Shown piece by piece: positions 21,868-35,478 of a stretch of DNA of 64,000 bases. How positions within the stretch are numbered: position 1 is the stretch's first letter; each line of letters opens with the position of its first letter. The position numbers and the translations under genes were made by a program. A model generated the notes under the pieces. The model did no database searches, was not told the origin of the DNA, and saw only the letters and a list, made by a program, of their open reading frames with translations. The stretch comes from Tetracentron sinense (Eukaryota; Streptophyta; Magnoliopsida; Trochodendrales; Trochodendraceae), in contig CM026555.1 of NCBI GenBank assembly GCA_015143295.1, positions 801,207-865,206 on the forward strand, given 5' to 3'.

Positions 21868-24800
21868 TGTCACGACCCGAAACCCACCCTAGGAGTTAGA
21901 GTGAACTTTGGACGACTAATCATGACTTGCTTGACAACTAACCTGCAAAACCCACAGAGCATATACGATAGAGGACAAAACAGCGGAAACATACTCTAAC
22001 ATGGTATAGCGGAAGTCTACCAAACCTCTATGTATATACATAATCAATCCAAGTTTATACAAAAAGAATCCAAAAGAAAGTGCGGACATGGCCGCCAAAA
22101 TACATAAATCTGACTCTCGTCTCACCCACAGCTAATCTACTCAGAATCTACAACCACCTATTGGTAACCCTCTACTGGAGGTTCCTCCAAAGGCTCCTCG
22201 ACATACTCCTCCTCCACCCATGGACCAGGAGCACAAACATCAAATGGAGTAGCAGCTCCCTCAGAACCTGCCGACATAAGAAGTACGGCTGAGCATGGAA
22301 TACTCAGCGGGTACTGAATACTAACCAACAATTATAGCATAAACATGGCAATACATAATCAGGAGAAATTCATATTTGTCACACGGAAACAATTTATATC
22401 ATACAAGGAAGTAAAGCAGTTTATAATCATGCTTGAAACTCGTAGAAAACCGATAAATCCTCTTGAAAACATCGTGCACCTGACTTGACTTGAAATATCT
22501 TTTCGCACGTGAAAGCTTGTCTTGTCTATCTTGCTTGATTCTTGTATGTCATGTCATGTCATGCATGCTTGCTTGTGATCATGTAACTTGTGAGATGCAC
22601 TTGTGAGATGTCTTGAGAGGGAAGGGAGACCCTTCTTTATGCAATGCACTTGCGAGGGAAGGGAGACCCTTCTTTATGATATGTATGCACTTGCGAGGGA
22701 AGGGAGACCCTTCTTCATGATATGCACTTGGGAGTGAGGGGAGACCCCTCGTGGAATGTTGGTTCTTGTCTTCTTGTGAAAAGTGAGGTAAAACATATCT
22801 TAGGATATGTCCCACCTCTAACCATGTTCTTGAAAACCTCGATAAATCATGCCATGCATGCCGTGCTTGTGGTAACCGTGTACATACTTGCATTTAAATT
22901 TAAACATGACCATTGGGTAATTTCACAACACATATAGTGTCAAAGATTAAGCAATTCAATATTCATACCATTTAGGGAAAACAGGAAACACACTATCATA
23001 GGCCCTAGCAATATTCAGAATTTATTAGGCATGCATTTCTTAATTTACAGCTCACTGTATTCACCTTGGCATTTCATCAAACATGGTGTGTTCATTATGG
23101 ATTTACCCTACAACATGCTTTTCTAGAGGGTTTTACTCAATCATACATGTATGTTTATTATTGGAACAATGCCCTTCCCCGTTTTAATCATCACCACACA
23201 ACCACTGGCATCCAATCGCCCCTTACATCTCCATTCACCATTCACCATTCACCATTCACCATTTACCATTCATCCATCTCACAGCACATGTGTAAGTGAA
23301 AGAAAATAAAGAGAAATGAGGGGAAAAGAGGATCTATAACTAGGAGGGTAGTAAAAAGTACCGACCTGAAGAAATGAGGAAGAAACCCTCTTTCCAAATG
23401 ACTGTGAGTTGCTGCCCTAGCTTGATTCGTGAGCTCCACGAATGCTTGCACCGAAATCTTGAAGAAAACGGGCTTGAGGTTGATCTAGGGTTTCAAACCC
23501 TTTGATTTCTCTCCCAAATGGAAACCCTAGGTTGGAATCGCCTTCTCCTCTTTCTTCTATTCTCTCAAACTCTCTAAGTGTCGAATGATGCCCTAAAGGC
23601 TCAGATTAAACTCTTAAGGTAAGAGTGAACTGACCAAAAGACCGAAATACCCTTACTGGGATTTCCGTGAATAGTGCCACTCGTGGTGCTTGTGAATAGT
23701 GCAAACTCGTGGTGCTTGTGAATAGTGCCACTCGTGGTCCGTGAATAGTGCCACTCGTGGTGCTTGTGAATAGTGCCACTCGTGGTCCGTGAATAGTGCC
23801 ACTCGTGGTGCTTGTGAATAGTGCAAACTCGTGGTGCTTGTGAATAGTGCCACTCGTGGTCCGTGAATAGTGCCACTCGTGGTGCTTCTGAATAGTGCCA
23901 CTCGTGGTCCGTGAATAGTGCCACTCGTGATGCTTGTGAATAGTGCAAACTCGTGGTGCTTGTGAATAGTGTCACTCGTGGTCCGTGAATAGTGCCACTC
24001 GTGGTGCTTGTGAATAGTGCCACTCGTGGTGCTTGTGAATAGTGTCAACTCGTGGTCGGTGAATAGTGCAAACTCGTGGTGCTTGTGAATAGTGCCACTC
24101 GTGGTCCGTGAATAGTGCCACTCGTGGTGCTTGTGAATAGTGCCACTCGTGGTGCTTGTGAATAGTGCAAACTCGTGGTGCTTGTGAATAGTGCCACTCG
24201 TGGTCCGTGAATAGTGCCACTCGTGGTGCTTCTGAATAGTGCCACTCGTGGTCCGTGAATAGTGCCACTCGTGATGCTTGTGAATAGTGCAAACTCGTGG
24301 TGCTTGTGAATAGTGTCACTCGTGGTCCGTGAATAGTGCCACTCGTGGTGCTTGTGAATAGTGCCACTCGTGGTGCTTGTGAATAGTGTCAACTCGTGGT
24401 CGGTGAATAGTGCAAACTCGTGGTGCTTGTGAATAGTGCCACTCGTGGTCCGTGAATAGTGCCACTCGTGGTGCTTCTGAATAGTGCCACTCGTGGTCCG
24501 TGAATAGTGCCACTCGTGATGCTTGTGAATAGTGCCACTCGTGGTGCCATGAATAGTGCAAACCCGTGGTGCTTGTCAAGGGTGACGAACCCGTTGTCAC
24601 GTCGTCTCATGTACAGCGTGCCCGTGGTGAGTTGTACAACGTGCCCGTGGTGAATTGTACAACGTACCCGTGGTGAGCTGTACAACGGATGCACACAGTA
24701 TACGTTTTTCTACAGGTACAGACTGTTTTGGTCATATCTTTTGACTCGTTCGTCCGATTTTGACGATTCAACTTGCGTTGTGTTCGTACTTCGAAGAGGA

Positions 24801-24920
24801 ACAATTCTGGCATTTCGAAATTTCCAAATTCTTCCTCATTTATTAATCATACCTCTTAAAAAGGCAAGATGACAACGAAAGTGTCATGTATTAAGCATGA
24901 AAAAGTCTGGGGCTCTACAT
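21868..24920 (-). repeat. 5' LTR of Gypsy1 (3053 bp)
   Basis: Near-identical to 13638-16702. The main differences are about 14 bp at the edge of the minisatellite and a few single bases. It contains the minisatellite at 23668-24575. Confidence 0.93.
23668..24575. repeat. Minisatellite in U3 of Gypsy1, right LTR
   Basis: Same 23-26 bp units and 344-bp higher-order period as the left array. Confidence 0.9.
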
Positions 24921-24925
24921 CGGTC

Positions 24926-25501
24926 GACCGAATGATCCTGCAGGGTAGACCCACAAGAAATCAACTTGCTGTCCCCGAAATCCCATACAAATTTTTTGCA
25001 CTTCAGGGTCGACTCAGAGGCTAAAAATGATTTTAAAAATTTGTTTTTAGCTCTTGGTCCCTTCACAAAAGTTGTAGGTCTTTTCGACATGGTCGATTTG
25101 ACATATTATAAAATAAAATCTGAGCTATGGTTTGGGAGATATGCCCAAAACAAACAACCTTGGTTTTTGAAAAATTTCAGAACATTTTAGAATTTTAAAA
25201 CGAGTTTTGCACTGTTTATCTCATCACCTAGGGTCCATATGGTTAGACTAGGACACTTACCACCTAATACATCATGTTAGGATTATTCTAGGTCAAATCT
25301 CACCTATGATCACATGGTATCTAGGTCACTTACCATCCTATGAAGGAAATGATCAACCGAGTGGATCAACCGGTCTTTTTTGGTCTTCAACTTCGCTTTG
25401 GCGTGGATGCTTGAAGGTAATGACACAAGACACACACCTAGACACCTAGACTCACTTTTTTTGACACCAGAATATGCCAACACAAAAAAATGGACTTTAC
25501 A
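24926..25501 (-). repeat. 5' LTR of element B, outer part
   Basis: Continues the LTR interrupted at 13637. The preceding five bases, 24921-24925, are the tcggt duplication. It ends at 25501 (TGTAAAGTCC in element orientation), followed by the ctctc duplication of B. Confidence 0.88.
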
Positions 25502-25576
25502 CTCTCCATTAAACAATGGAGGTCTGGTGGTTGACTGTCCTTCTCCTAGTCTGGTTGTAAGAATGTTGTTTGTCAT
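25502..25576 (-). pseudogene. First 25 codons of element C Gag
   Basis: ATG at 25576-25574 opens MTNNILTTRLGEGQ and runs to LFNGE at the insertion point of element B. The reading continues at 7492 in the same frame once B and one copy of ctctc are removed. Confidence 0.85.
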
Positions 25577-25622
25577 TTATATCGATTACTCTAAGATATG
25601 TTAGATCTATTTAGAGTATTAG

Positions 25623-25634
25623 GCTCTGATACCA
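25623..25634 (-). promoter_or_regulatory. Primer-binding site of element C
   Basis: tggtatcagagc on the minus strand, two bases from the LTR that begins at 25637. Confidence 0.85.
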
Positions 25635-25636
25635 AT

Positions 25637-25755
25637 TGTTAGCCAGGTAATGACCCTAAAGGGGAGTGAATAGGGTCTATGACAGTTTTTAAAATTTATA
25701 CTAAGTCTTTTATGCGGAATAAAATTTATTGCAACTAAAGATTAATCAAAGTAAT
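25637..25755 (-). repeat. 5' LTR of element C, inner fragment
   Basis: Starts TGTTAGCCAGG on the plus strand and is cut after 119 bp by element D. It continues at 48046. Confidence 0.8.
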
Positions 25756-25962
25756 TGTAGCGCCCCGAAAATTTTGATAGCTAATGAATAGCGACTGTAT
25801 GGCCAAGTGGCTTTCCACCAAATAGAATTAGTAAAATATACAAAAAGGAATATCAATAACCCATGTGCAGTGTGAAGGAAGGGTTTTAGTACCCTAAGAA
25901 TGTTGGAAAATAGGTTGGAAATACCCCAAGGGGTCTACAGGTGAAAATGATGAAAAACTGGG

Positions 25963-26218
25963 ATTGACGATCAATAGCCACATGGCAACAATCAATCGTC
26001 ACAAGCCCAGAAACCTAGGCAGCTCACTGGATCATGGACGATCAATCGCCCAAAACCGATGATCGATCGCCTGGAGACAGGAATCTGATCAACCATTCGG
26101 GAACATGGACGATCGATCGTCCAAAACCGACGATCGATCACCCGGAGACAGAAAATTGGTAAAGCTTACGGGAACGTGGACAATCGATTGTCCCAAGTCG
26201 ACGATCGATCGTTATCGC
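25963..26218 (+). repeat. GATCGATC-rich tandem repeat in U3 of D
   Basis: Roughly three and a half units of about 65-70 bp, each with paired cgatcgatcg-type palindromes (gacgatcgatcgtcc, acgatcgatc), end about 50 bp before a TATA box. Confidence 0.75.
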
Positions 26219-26269
26219 AAAAATCTGTTTTTAAAAACACGCGAAAATAAGGGTTTCAACCCTTGGGCT

Positions 26270-26277
26270 TATAAATA
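26270..26277 (+). promoter_or_regulatory. TATA box of LTR D
   Basis: TATAAATA in gggcttataaatag, downstream of the palindrome repeats. Confidence 0.6.
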
Positions 26278-26975
26278 GAAAGCCACCTAGGGTTTTTGGC
26301 TTACCCTAAACTTAGAGGAGAAAAAAAGGAGAGGAAGGAAGAGAGAAAAAGGAGAGGAAGGAGATGAGAGATTAGGAAATCCAGAGAGGGGTTTTTGGAT
26401 TTGAAGATCAAGGGAGCTCAAGGAAGATCTTCCTCCTCAAGGATTGCTCCTCCATCAAGTTGGGATCTCAAACAAAGGGTTCTCTTCAAGATCAAGTGTT
26501 GATCTTCAAGGTTAGTATACCCTTACTAACTAGCTTAGTAATAACTAGGGTTTTTCTTTTGAAAATGATGATTTATTCTTGTGTTCTTCCTTTTCTTGAA
26601 ATATACTATCTTCCTTAAATATAAACAAGATAAAGGTGAATGGTGGGAGGTATAAATGTATGGTTGGATGAGGCAATTGGATGCCGTATGGTGTGATGAA
26701 TGTTGTGTGTTGGAAAAACGTTAGAAGGGCATTGTACCCATAATAAACACACCCCTTGTGTTTGTTGAAATATATGAACTAAGAAACTTGAATCAAAGGA
26801 CTATGAATGTGATGTTTATCAAGTGTTTGATAAAATGCCTAAATGAGAATAAAATGAGTTTGATGAAGATTATGAAAGCACGAACCATGTAATTCTTCTT
26901 AAAAGACTAACTTTGATGCAATGTTTTCCCTATTACTCACTTATCACTTGATTTTAAGTAGGATTAAGATGTTAT

Positions 26976-29161
26976 TGTTGGACATATATGCCCTCGAAAG
27001 CCAATAAGAGACTTTTCTATGTTGATTAGACAAACATCATATTCACACAACCAACTATAAAGGATATTTATATTAATTACTGTCTCATATGATGATGACA
27101 TAAAGTTCCATAGGTAACATTGTAGGAAAATCATGCAAAGGTTGCGAGGAGATATGATTTTCCGGTTCCTTGTAAACCTAATATTGTTCGAAGCCTCTAG
27201 AGTACTGGTTGGGCGCCGTACTTCATCATGGCTTGCACATGTGTAGTTCTATGAGATAGTGTGATGAATCTCATTCACAGAGAGTGGTGACTCTTGACTA
27301 ACATGTGAGTATATGTAGCAAGTACATAATACTGAACGGGGTCACTAGTGGATACCCTATGGAATACACTGTCAGATTGTATTAGGGTTATCCATTTGAC
27401 AAATTATCCTTAGACCTGAGAGGTTAACATTTTCTCAGACATTTGTCTATATGGCTTTGATGTGCCAATCGGCAATGTCCAATACACAGGACTAACTCCG
27501 GGTACGTTGGGTCATGTACACTATGTTTGGAGAAGTGTGTAAACACTCAATAAGGAATCCACAACTCCTTAATTGGAGATAATGATATCAAGGTGATACT
27601 TGTTGAACTGAACTGTTAAATCCAGTACTGGTGCTTTTCGGTAAAATGGTCTTTATCGAAGTTGATATTTTTAATATGGAAAAATATATATAAATATATA
27701 TGTCAGTTCTTTTCTAATGTTTTCTTCAAAAAATGTTTTGGAGGTTCAGTTCAATGAAAAGTAATCATGAGAAAGAGTTCTATTCATAAGCTAGGGACTA
27801 AGACAGTGGAATTGTTCCAATCCCGGAAGCTTACATGTGATATCGGAATGTGGAAGGATTTATTTGTAAATATATTGTGAGATGGTACTTACAAGCAATT
27901 CTCTAATTTCTGGAGGTTAATCACATTGTGTTAATGGACATTAATTGTGATTGGTGGAAGTCCAGGGACTTAGATAACATTCTATGATCCTAATGGAGTT
28001 TTAGGAAAGGTGTTTCCTAGTAACAATGCTTCAACCAAAAAGGTGAAGTACTTGGTCCCACAACCGGAAATAGGAGATCCCTTTAGATCCCACACACAAG
28101 GACCTTCTTAAAGTATTTAATTTAATTTATAATTAAATTAATTAATTTCTCTAAGTAATCACTATATGGTATAGTGAAGCTCTAAAAGGTGGAATCACAT
28201 TAGATGTGAAAAACCAAATGGGTAGGACCCATTGAGAATTATTATAAAAGAATAATTCAAGTGACCAAGAGGGTTTTGGAAACCCTTTAGGCGTGTAGGG
28301 TGGGACCCACCTAGGGTGGGACGCCCACTTCAAGGAGGAATAATAATTGTTATTATTTTAATTAGTTTCTAATTAATTAACACCTTATTGGATAAGGTTA
28401 GTTAGTTAGTTAGTTAGTTACTAATTAAAGATTCCCTAATTGTTAGGGATTCCATTAGTTAGTTACTAATTCAAGATTCCTTATTGGATAAGGATAAGAT
28501 TAGTTACTAATGGATAAGGTTGGTTTCTTTTAAGATTAATCTTAATTGGATTAGGAGAATAATCAATAAAGGAAACTATTGAGGAATCCTAATTGGATTA
28601 GGATAAGGTTAATGAATTATAATTGGATTACAATTCAAACAACCAAGAGGGAATTTATATAAAGGATTGGATGCCCAGCCCTTTAATATATATAATTCTC
28701 TAGAATTTTTCTTCTCTCCCTCTCCTAAAACCTCACGCCCTCCCCTCTCTCTCCTTGAGGTGTACGGTCACACCCATCTCTCTCTTCTTTTGTCTTCTTG
28801 ATTGGATCTTGAGGAAAAGCAAGAATTCATCTTGTTCATCAAGAAAGGTTCTTGATCAATAAAGATTGGATCTTTATTCAAGATTCCTAGAGCTGGAAAT
28901 TTGGAAGGGCCATTAGCTTCCATTAGAGAAAGCTTTAAAGGAAAAAGAAGGTTCGTGTGAATCGACAGGAGACTTGACACTTGTGAAGTTTTGCGAGTAC
29001 TATTCTAACGTGGATTTGACTTAACAATTTCAAAGTCGCAAAGGTGAATGTTATTCTAACCTTCATTGAATAAAATCAATTAGAATCTTAGTCAGATCTT
29101 GGGATTCGATGTATGCCCCCCAAGAACTGTGTTTCTAAAATTAAAAAGTGGCATACTTTCA
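26976..29161 (+). repeat. 5' LTR of element E
   Basis: Starts TGTTGGACAT and ends CTTTCA directly before the primer site. Contains a TATA box (28656-28663) and gttagttagttag microsatellite stretches near 28400. Confidence 0.92.
28656..28663 (+). promoter_or_regulatory. TATA box of LTR E
   Basis: TATATAAA, followed by a pyrimidine-rich leader typical of plant LTR transcription starts. Confidence 0.55.
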
Positions 29162-29162
29162 T

Positions 29163-29174
29163 TGGTATCAGAGC
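29163..29174 (+). promoter_or_regulatory. Primer-binding site of element E
   Basis: tggtatcagagc, one base after the LTR. Confidence 0.9.
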
Positions 29175-32100
29175 CAGGGCTATGCTTCTCTTTGATTTTT
29201 GAGTTTAATCAAGATTTATATCAAGATTACCTTCCCTATGAATTTTGGTAGCCCTAATGAATCAATCTTCTAGATTCTTGATTATTGGATAATCATTATT
29301 AGGCTTAAGGGATCCCCCTCTAGTTATTGAGGGAGTAATCAAGCCCCTAGAAATTAGTGTGATACTAATTTCAGTTTTTGGATGATTTTAAAATCTCTCT
29401 TGATTCTATTAGGGATAGGTATATAGAGATATAAATTTGGTTAAAGCCCTTTAAGGATTCAGAGATCCTTTTTATATTAAATTAAATTGTTTAATTTATT
29501 CTTATGAGCCTCGGGCAAGTTTTCCCTTTGATATATACCACTTAGATACCCATTGATATTTTGGCTAGCATAAATAGATGAGATTTTATTTATTAAATGT
29601 TAATTAATAAATCTCATGGTGTTAGACACCCTTCCTTAAGATTTCTTGGAGATTAAAGCTTATTTCGATTAAAATTGATTCATGGATTTTCGGATTTGTA
29701 TTTGATTAGAAGAATCGATACAGTTTCGGTATTTCGGCCATAACTTTGTGACCGTAAGTCCGATTTAGGTCCGTCAGTACATCGTTTCGAAGCCGTCGAA
29801 AAGATCTACAACTTTCGTGAAGAAAGTTTTTCCAGAATCAATCGTTTTGAGGGTCAAAACTTGAGTCGAAAATCTAAAGCGGGAAAAGGAGTTTTCTAAA
29901 TTAATTTTCCAAGAGGCTTTCAAATTTTTCCTAAATTCCATTATTTGATTTGAGAGCATGGGATGCTATTAAATCGTTTAATGGGCTCTCAATTAATTAA
30001 ATAGTTTAATTATTTGATTCGAGAGCACGGGCTGAGATTTAATTAAATTGTTTAATTATTTGCTTTGAGTCCACGGGCTATCATTTAATTAAATGTTAAT
30101 TATGATATCTTTTATGGTTCCCTAAAAAGTTTATGGGAATAATACCATAATTATTGTAGTTGATTTGGATCAATTACATGTGCTCAAAAATTTTTGGCTA
30201 CATAGTATTTATAAGTTTTTATTTGATTAATAGTTAATCAAGTAATTACATAAATGCCATTGGTTGAGATACAGGGTTTTATCTCAAGTAAATTTTAATT
30301 GATAGAGATCAATTATTTTTATGGACATTTAATACTAGTGTTTAGGGTATTATTTTATTTAATTGTTAAATCAAATAATCCCTAAAGCAATTGGCCATTA
30401 TGGAAAATTTTGAATTCACCTATTATTGATTTTGAATCAATATAAAGTGATATTAAAAATTAGCAATTTGCTGATTTTTATTTTGGTCTTTTAATAGTTA
30501 TTAGATCAAAATAATATAGAATGGATTAGATCCCTAGCCTAGCCGAATTTAATATGGTGTTTTCTATTTGTTTATCAATTGAGGAATGTGAGGATGAATT
30601 TTAAGGTTAGATTAAATTTTAGAGAAATTGTTTCTCTTAATGATTTTCTAAGCATTAAAGGAAAATTGTTTTCTTTTAATGATGATCTAAAAATCCTAAG
30701 AATTCATTCTTGTCATGCTTGTTTTCTTTGCTCTAGGGTATTTCTATTAAATGTTAATAGAGACCTTAACCATATGGGAAAGAGTTTCCCTAAGGTTAAC
30801 AAAACCCTTGTTGAGGTTATGGACTTTCTAAGTAATTTGTCATGCCATGTTATTATTCATAGTTGATGAATTGTTAATAAATATTCTTGTTGAATGGTGG
30901 ATGGGTTCCATGATCATGCCTTCTTCTTCTCTCTCTATTCTCTTCTCTTTCTTCTTATGAGTTATACTCCCCTTGAGCACCCTATTTTGGGTGGTTTCTC
31001 AAGGTTTCTTATTTTGAATATGATGTAATCTTAGTATTAGGAGTTGCTGATTTTTCTATGGAGAAATCGAATTGAAGATAGAAGATAATGATAATCGCAT
31101 GGAGAATAAATCTTAGAAGGTGTTCTACAAGAGTAGTTGTAGGATTTCTAAGATAGCATGATCATGTTGACCCATTGTGTGGCAATATTATGTATTTCAT
31201 GTGATGATTTATTATAGCTTTTAGTTGTTTAGAAAAGTCCATAACCCTTGTGATAATATGATTATCGTTTTTGTGCAAATTTTGGATAATTGGATCAAAC
31301 CCCACAATATGTGTTTTGTTCAAACATAAAAAGTTTGTGTTTAAATAAAACACATTATTATAGCCCTTTTTGGACATGATTCATGTAGTCCATGTTGAAA
31401 TTTTTACGTGGAATATGTTACTTGCATGATTATGAGATAATTATGCCTTAATTGGCATAGATGTAAGCTAACAATATTCACGATTATGGGAAGTGCTTGA
31501 GTGACACTTATAGACCCTAGTAGAGGTCTTAGAGAGTTGTTTAAAGACTTCCATAATTTCTTTTAGACTTAAGGTTGTTGAACCCTAATGTGCTAAGAAT
31601 AATTCGTAGAGAATTAAAGGGTAATATAGTCCATTTTGACTTATGGGCTTTAGTGATGCACATGGACACTTTATAATTGTTATTCTGGGCCCATGGTGCT
31701 TGGTATGACCAATGGTCCATCATATGGATGAATGAACCATTTAAAGCCCACTGATGTTAAAAATGACCTTTGTACCCTTGGATTAGATCCATTAAGATTT
31801 CTGGGGCTAGTGGGAGTTCATTGGAATTAGTTTGATCTAATTAAATGAAATTTGATTTATTATCATGTGATGATATTTGTATATTGTTTTATACATGTGA
31901 TACAATGATAAATATTGTGAATGCTTTTGATATATGCATTAGATGTATAATTTATTCATGATATTCTGTTTTCCCTCAAGAAAAATATTAAGTGAATTAA
32001 ATGGGCTAATCTATCCTACGGGATAATGTTGCCCTATGACCTTCCATTATCAATAAGACTAGGAATTAATTAGCCTGAGTCTTGTCTCTCTGACAGGAAT

Positions 32101-32600
32101 CGGACATAATTCAGTCTAAATTAAACTCCTAGTGTTTTATTTCTATAGTAGATAGGAATGTGTATGGCCTGATAGGGAGTGTCAACTAGCATGGGGGCAT
32201 ATTCCTACTTGATCATATGACAACCGAGAATAATGGGTTTCACTTAACCAAGGAACATGACGGCTGACACAGTGACAGTCATGTTGTCCTTGGAGGTCAC
32301 AAGAAAATTGGGAATCACTGATTAACATAAGGAGTTATGCATGAGATGTTCAGTGATGGATAGTTACTATCCACCTTGTAGTGCATGTGTGGTACTATCC
32401 TAGCATGGAAGATTGCATGTGTATTATAAGGCACCCAATGCTCATCAGAAATATGAAGTAGCATATTTCCTAATTTTATAGATTGAGGGGTCTATGAAAT
32501 TTGACTGAATGATGAGCAATATCATCAAAGATCGAAAGCCCTGATCTAATGATATTATAATGTGTGAAATATTATGATGTATGTTTTATTTTCATGTCAT
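29175..32600 (+). other. Non-coding interior of element E
   Basis: A/T-rich DNA with no ORF over about 95 codons and no recognisable domain. Several repeats of the taattaaattgttaatt type lie at 29450-30300. I see no gene in it. Confidence 0.6.
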
Positions 32601-34560
32601 TCTATAACCACCTTACCAAGACTTTAATGAGAATCTCTTGACCAATTCAAAGTGTTTGGAATGGAAAAGGAATCTCAAGTTTGTGCTTACTATCTAAAGA
32701 TTTGCTTAAGTTCTCACTACTGATGTTAAATCTCATATGAGATGTTTACAGAATACAATAGGGCTGCTAGGCAGCTTACTATATAAAAGGACAAGTGGAC
32801 ACCAAGTTGACTAGGGAAACCCAGCCACAAAGAATATGATAGAGATCATTGGATTCATAAATCCCAATTCTTGGTGCTAAGATAAATTGAGATAAATTTA
32901 TGGGATTAGAGGATATGATCTTCGACAAACTCCCGCAGTCCTTTAATATGGTTATGTTGAACAAGTAGGAAATCAGATTGTCTGAAATCTCACGTGTTGC
33001 ATATGGCTAAGAACCTTTGAAGAGTTCAATGCTACTTGCAAAGATGTTCAAAAGAATTGGATTTTCTAAATCCCGAGCATTTATGCAAAGGAAAAAAATC
33101 CAAGATTTTCCATTGGAAAGGTATTCTAGTAGTATGGACAAAGGCTCTTCTGAGAAGAAAGGAAAGTATAAGGATTGTGCTTCATAGTGAAGCAATTGGT
33201 CATTAGATACAAGACAAACCTTTGGAAGGATTGTCCAGTTTGTATACTCATCAAGTCCAACTTAATTGTTGGAACCTCCAGCTCCTAATGCTTGGTATGA
33301 TCTTGCATAAGTGCAATAGTTGCATGTTTGTTAAGGAGAAGGAGAAATCCGAGTAGATAAAACTTCTACTTAGGAATGAGACAAAAGTTTGATGATCATA
33401 ATTATATGAATCTTCCATTAAGAGGTAGCTAACTTTATTTCACATTCTTTGAAAAGTTCAAGGAATTCCGCATTGAAATAAATAAATAGCTAGGTAAGTC
33501 TTCCATGATTGAGAAGAGTACCTCTTAATAGAAATTTCATAATTTACTCTCATTACATCTGTCTCAGATAATTCTCATAACAAACCATAGCATGATGGTG
33601 TTGTTAAATCGAATTATATTGGATATGATTTGATAGAAGATGAGCTTGGGATTCGCATTAGAGATACTTAATCTCTATTCCTGGATAACAAAAGATATTT
33701 GTAAACAGGAATACAAGTTTCCTAGTAGAGAAACTGAATCTAGAATTGTTCTAGAAGCGGAAGCCCAATAGACCAATAACTATGAGAATTGATAGAGATC
33801 AACTCTCTACTCTCACTATACCTAAATAGTACACTAGAACCCACAGGTCCCAGAATCTGTAGATGGACTAACTTTTATTCTGATGAAGTAATCAAAATGT
33901 TTGATTTTCATCTAAGAATAAAAGTATCATTTGTGTGCAAATTGGTTAGTAGGAGCATAATTACTTTCCTGGCTCTATGCAGAGATAATATTCTTTTCAT
34001 TGTGAATGAAATACCAATATTATTCTTCTCTTAGATTTGATCTAGCAATTATGCAATGAAGGACAAAAACTTTGACATCATGTTTTCTTAGTCCTAAATG
34101 GTTTAGAGACAAAAGGAAAATGATATTGTTATTCTCCCAATAACAATCATGTTTTTGTGCAAGTAAGATTCCAAGAAAAGAGTTTCTACCTTTATGGGAT
34201 GGAATCTGTTTCTCTTAGATATATGATATCATGAGAAAATATACTTGTACTAGACCGGATATTCATCACATGTTGATGTGATAAGATAATAATCAGATTA
34301 GTCCGGAGCATTGCACAATGATAAAGCACAAGCATGTTAAATTCTGAAAATGACTGTTGGACAGTATCATTTTTGTTTAGTCTTTTAAGACTATGGTTAT
34401 TGATAATAAATTTGCAAGAGTTGCAAGTGTTATTGCATCACTACAATAGTTGTGGTAAAGCAGACATAACAGACCCATACATATTAAGTTATGTCTCAAT
34501 TGGTGTTTGAGAAACATCACTGAGAAGATGGGCATTACATCTAATTGGCTTAGAGTGCAA
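32600..34560 (+). pseudogene. Degenerate copia gag-pol relics in element E
   Basis: Short stretches read like copia proteins between stops. Near 32905-32970 is a stretch with LPQSFNMVMLNK, resembling the LP-SF-x-FV-x-N-x-NK segment of one class of copia Gag. Near 33222-33280 is KDCPVCILIKSNLIVGTSSS, like the zinc-knuckle to protease transition. Near 34490-34560 is QLVFEKHH followed by SASGRL, like the C-terminus of RNase H. Their order matches gag to pol, but the whole span is about half the usual length, so large deletions have occurred. The assignment is by eye. Confidence 0.45.
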
Positions 34561-34569
34561 GTGGGAGAT
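34560..34569 (+). promoter_or_regulatory. Polypurine tract of element E
   Basis: agtgggagat immediately before the 3' LTR. Confidence 0.75.
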
Positions 34570-34762
34570 TGTTGGACATATATGCCCTCGAAAGCCAATA
34601 AGAGACTTTTCTATGTTGATTAGACAAACATCATATTCACACAACCAACTATAAAGGGTATTTATATTAATTACTGTCTCATATGATGATGACATAAAGT
34701 TCCATAGGTAACATTGTAGGAAAATCATGCAAAGGTTGCGAGGAGATATGATTTTCCGGTTC
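34570..34762 (+). repeat. 3' LTR of element E, first part
   Basis: Matches 26976-27168 with one difference noticed. Its last five bases (ggttc, 34758-34762) are the Gypsy2 target duplication, repeated at 44860-44864. Confidence 0.9.
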
Positions 34763-35478
34763 TGTCGCGACCCAAAACCCACCCTAGGAGTTAGAGTGAA
34801 TCTTGGACGACTCAATCATGACTTACATGACTTGCTTGACAAACCAACCTGCAAAAACCCACAGAGCATATACAATAGAAGACATTATAGCGGAACATAA
34901 CTATAAAACACAGCGGAAGTCTAACAAACCTCTAAGTATATACATATGGTCCAAGTTTATACAAAAAGTAACCAGAAGAAAGTGCGGACAGACCCGCCAA
35001 AATACATGGATATAATCTCTCATCTCACCCACAGCTAATCCACTCAGAATCTACAACCACCTAATGGTAACCCTCTACTGGAGGTTCCTCAAAAGGCTCC
35101 TCGACGTACTCCTCCTCCACCCATTGACTCGGAGCACAGATATCAAATGGAGCAGCTGCTCCGCAGTCACCTGCCGACAGAAGAAGTACGGCTGAGCATG
35201 GAATACTCAGCGGGTACTAAGCACTAACCAACAGTCATAGCATACAGATAGCATACATAAAGGATGAAGCAAGTTGCATATATAGAACAGGAACAATTTA
35301 TACTATACAAGGAAGTAAAGCAATTTATATTCATGCTTGCATTCAGAAAGACTGATAAAACCCTTGAAAACATCGTGCACTTGACTTGACTTGAAGTACC
35401 CTTTTTCGTGATTAGGAACTTGTTAACCGTGTCATGCTTGTCATGCTTGCATTTTCATAATTTAAACATGTTCACATG

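Larger units (their letters stand above)
13638..24920 (-). mobile_element. Gypsy1: full-length Ty3-gypsy chromovirus (Tekay type), minus strand, 11283 bp
   Basis: LTRs of 3065 bp (13638-16702) and 3053 bp (21868-24920) flank a 5165-bp interior with primer site, gag, a putative intron, pol and polypurine tract. By eye the LTRs differ at only a handful of sites outside the tandem array, so it is young. Gag and pol frames are open. The C-terminal chromodomain after integrase and the LTR end ggtttcgggtcgtgaca fit the Tekay/Del branch of chromoviruses. It appears capable of autonomous movement if the intron is spliced (inference). Confidence 0.92.
7498..25501 (-). mobile_element. Element B: gag-only Ty1-copia retrotransposon, minus strand, split by Gypsy1
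   Basis: In element orientation: 5' LTR 25501-24926 plus 13637-12719, primer site 12716-12705, gag 12655-10731, conserved non-coding region, polypurine tract, 3' LTR 8969-7498. Without Gypsy1 it is about 6.7 kb. Like A it has no pol. The gag, the downstream non-coding region, the LTR ends and the polypurine tract are all related to A. The two LTRs differ at many sites, clearly more than those of any other element here, so B is older. Confidence 0.87.

Noticed and set aside
30579-30866. 95-codon frame in the interior of element E
   Set aside because: Not similar to any retrotransposon domain I know, and flanked by stops in A/T-rich DNA.
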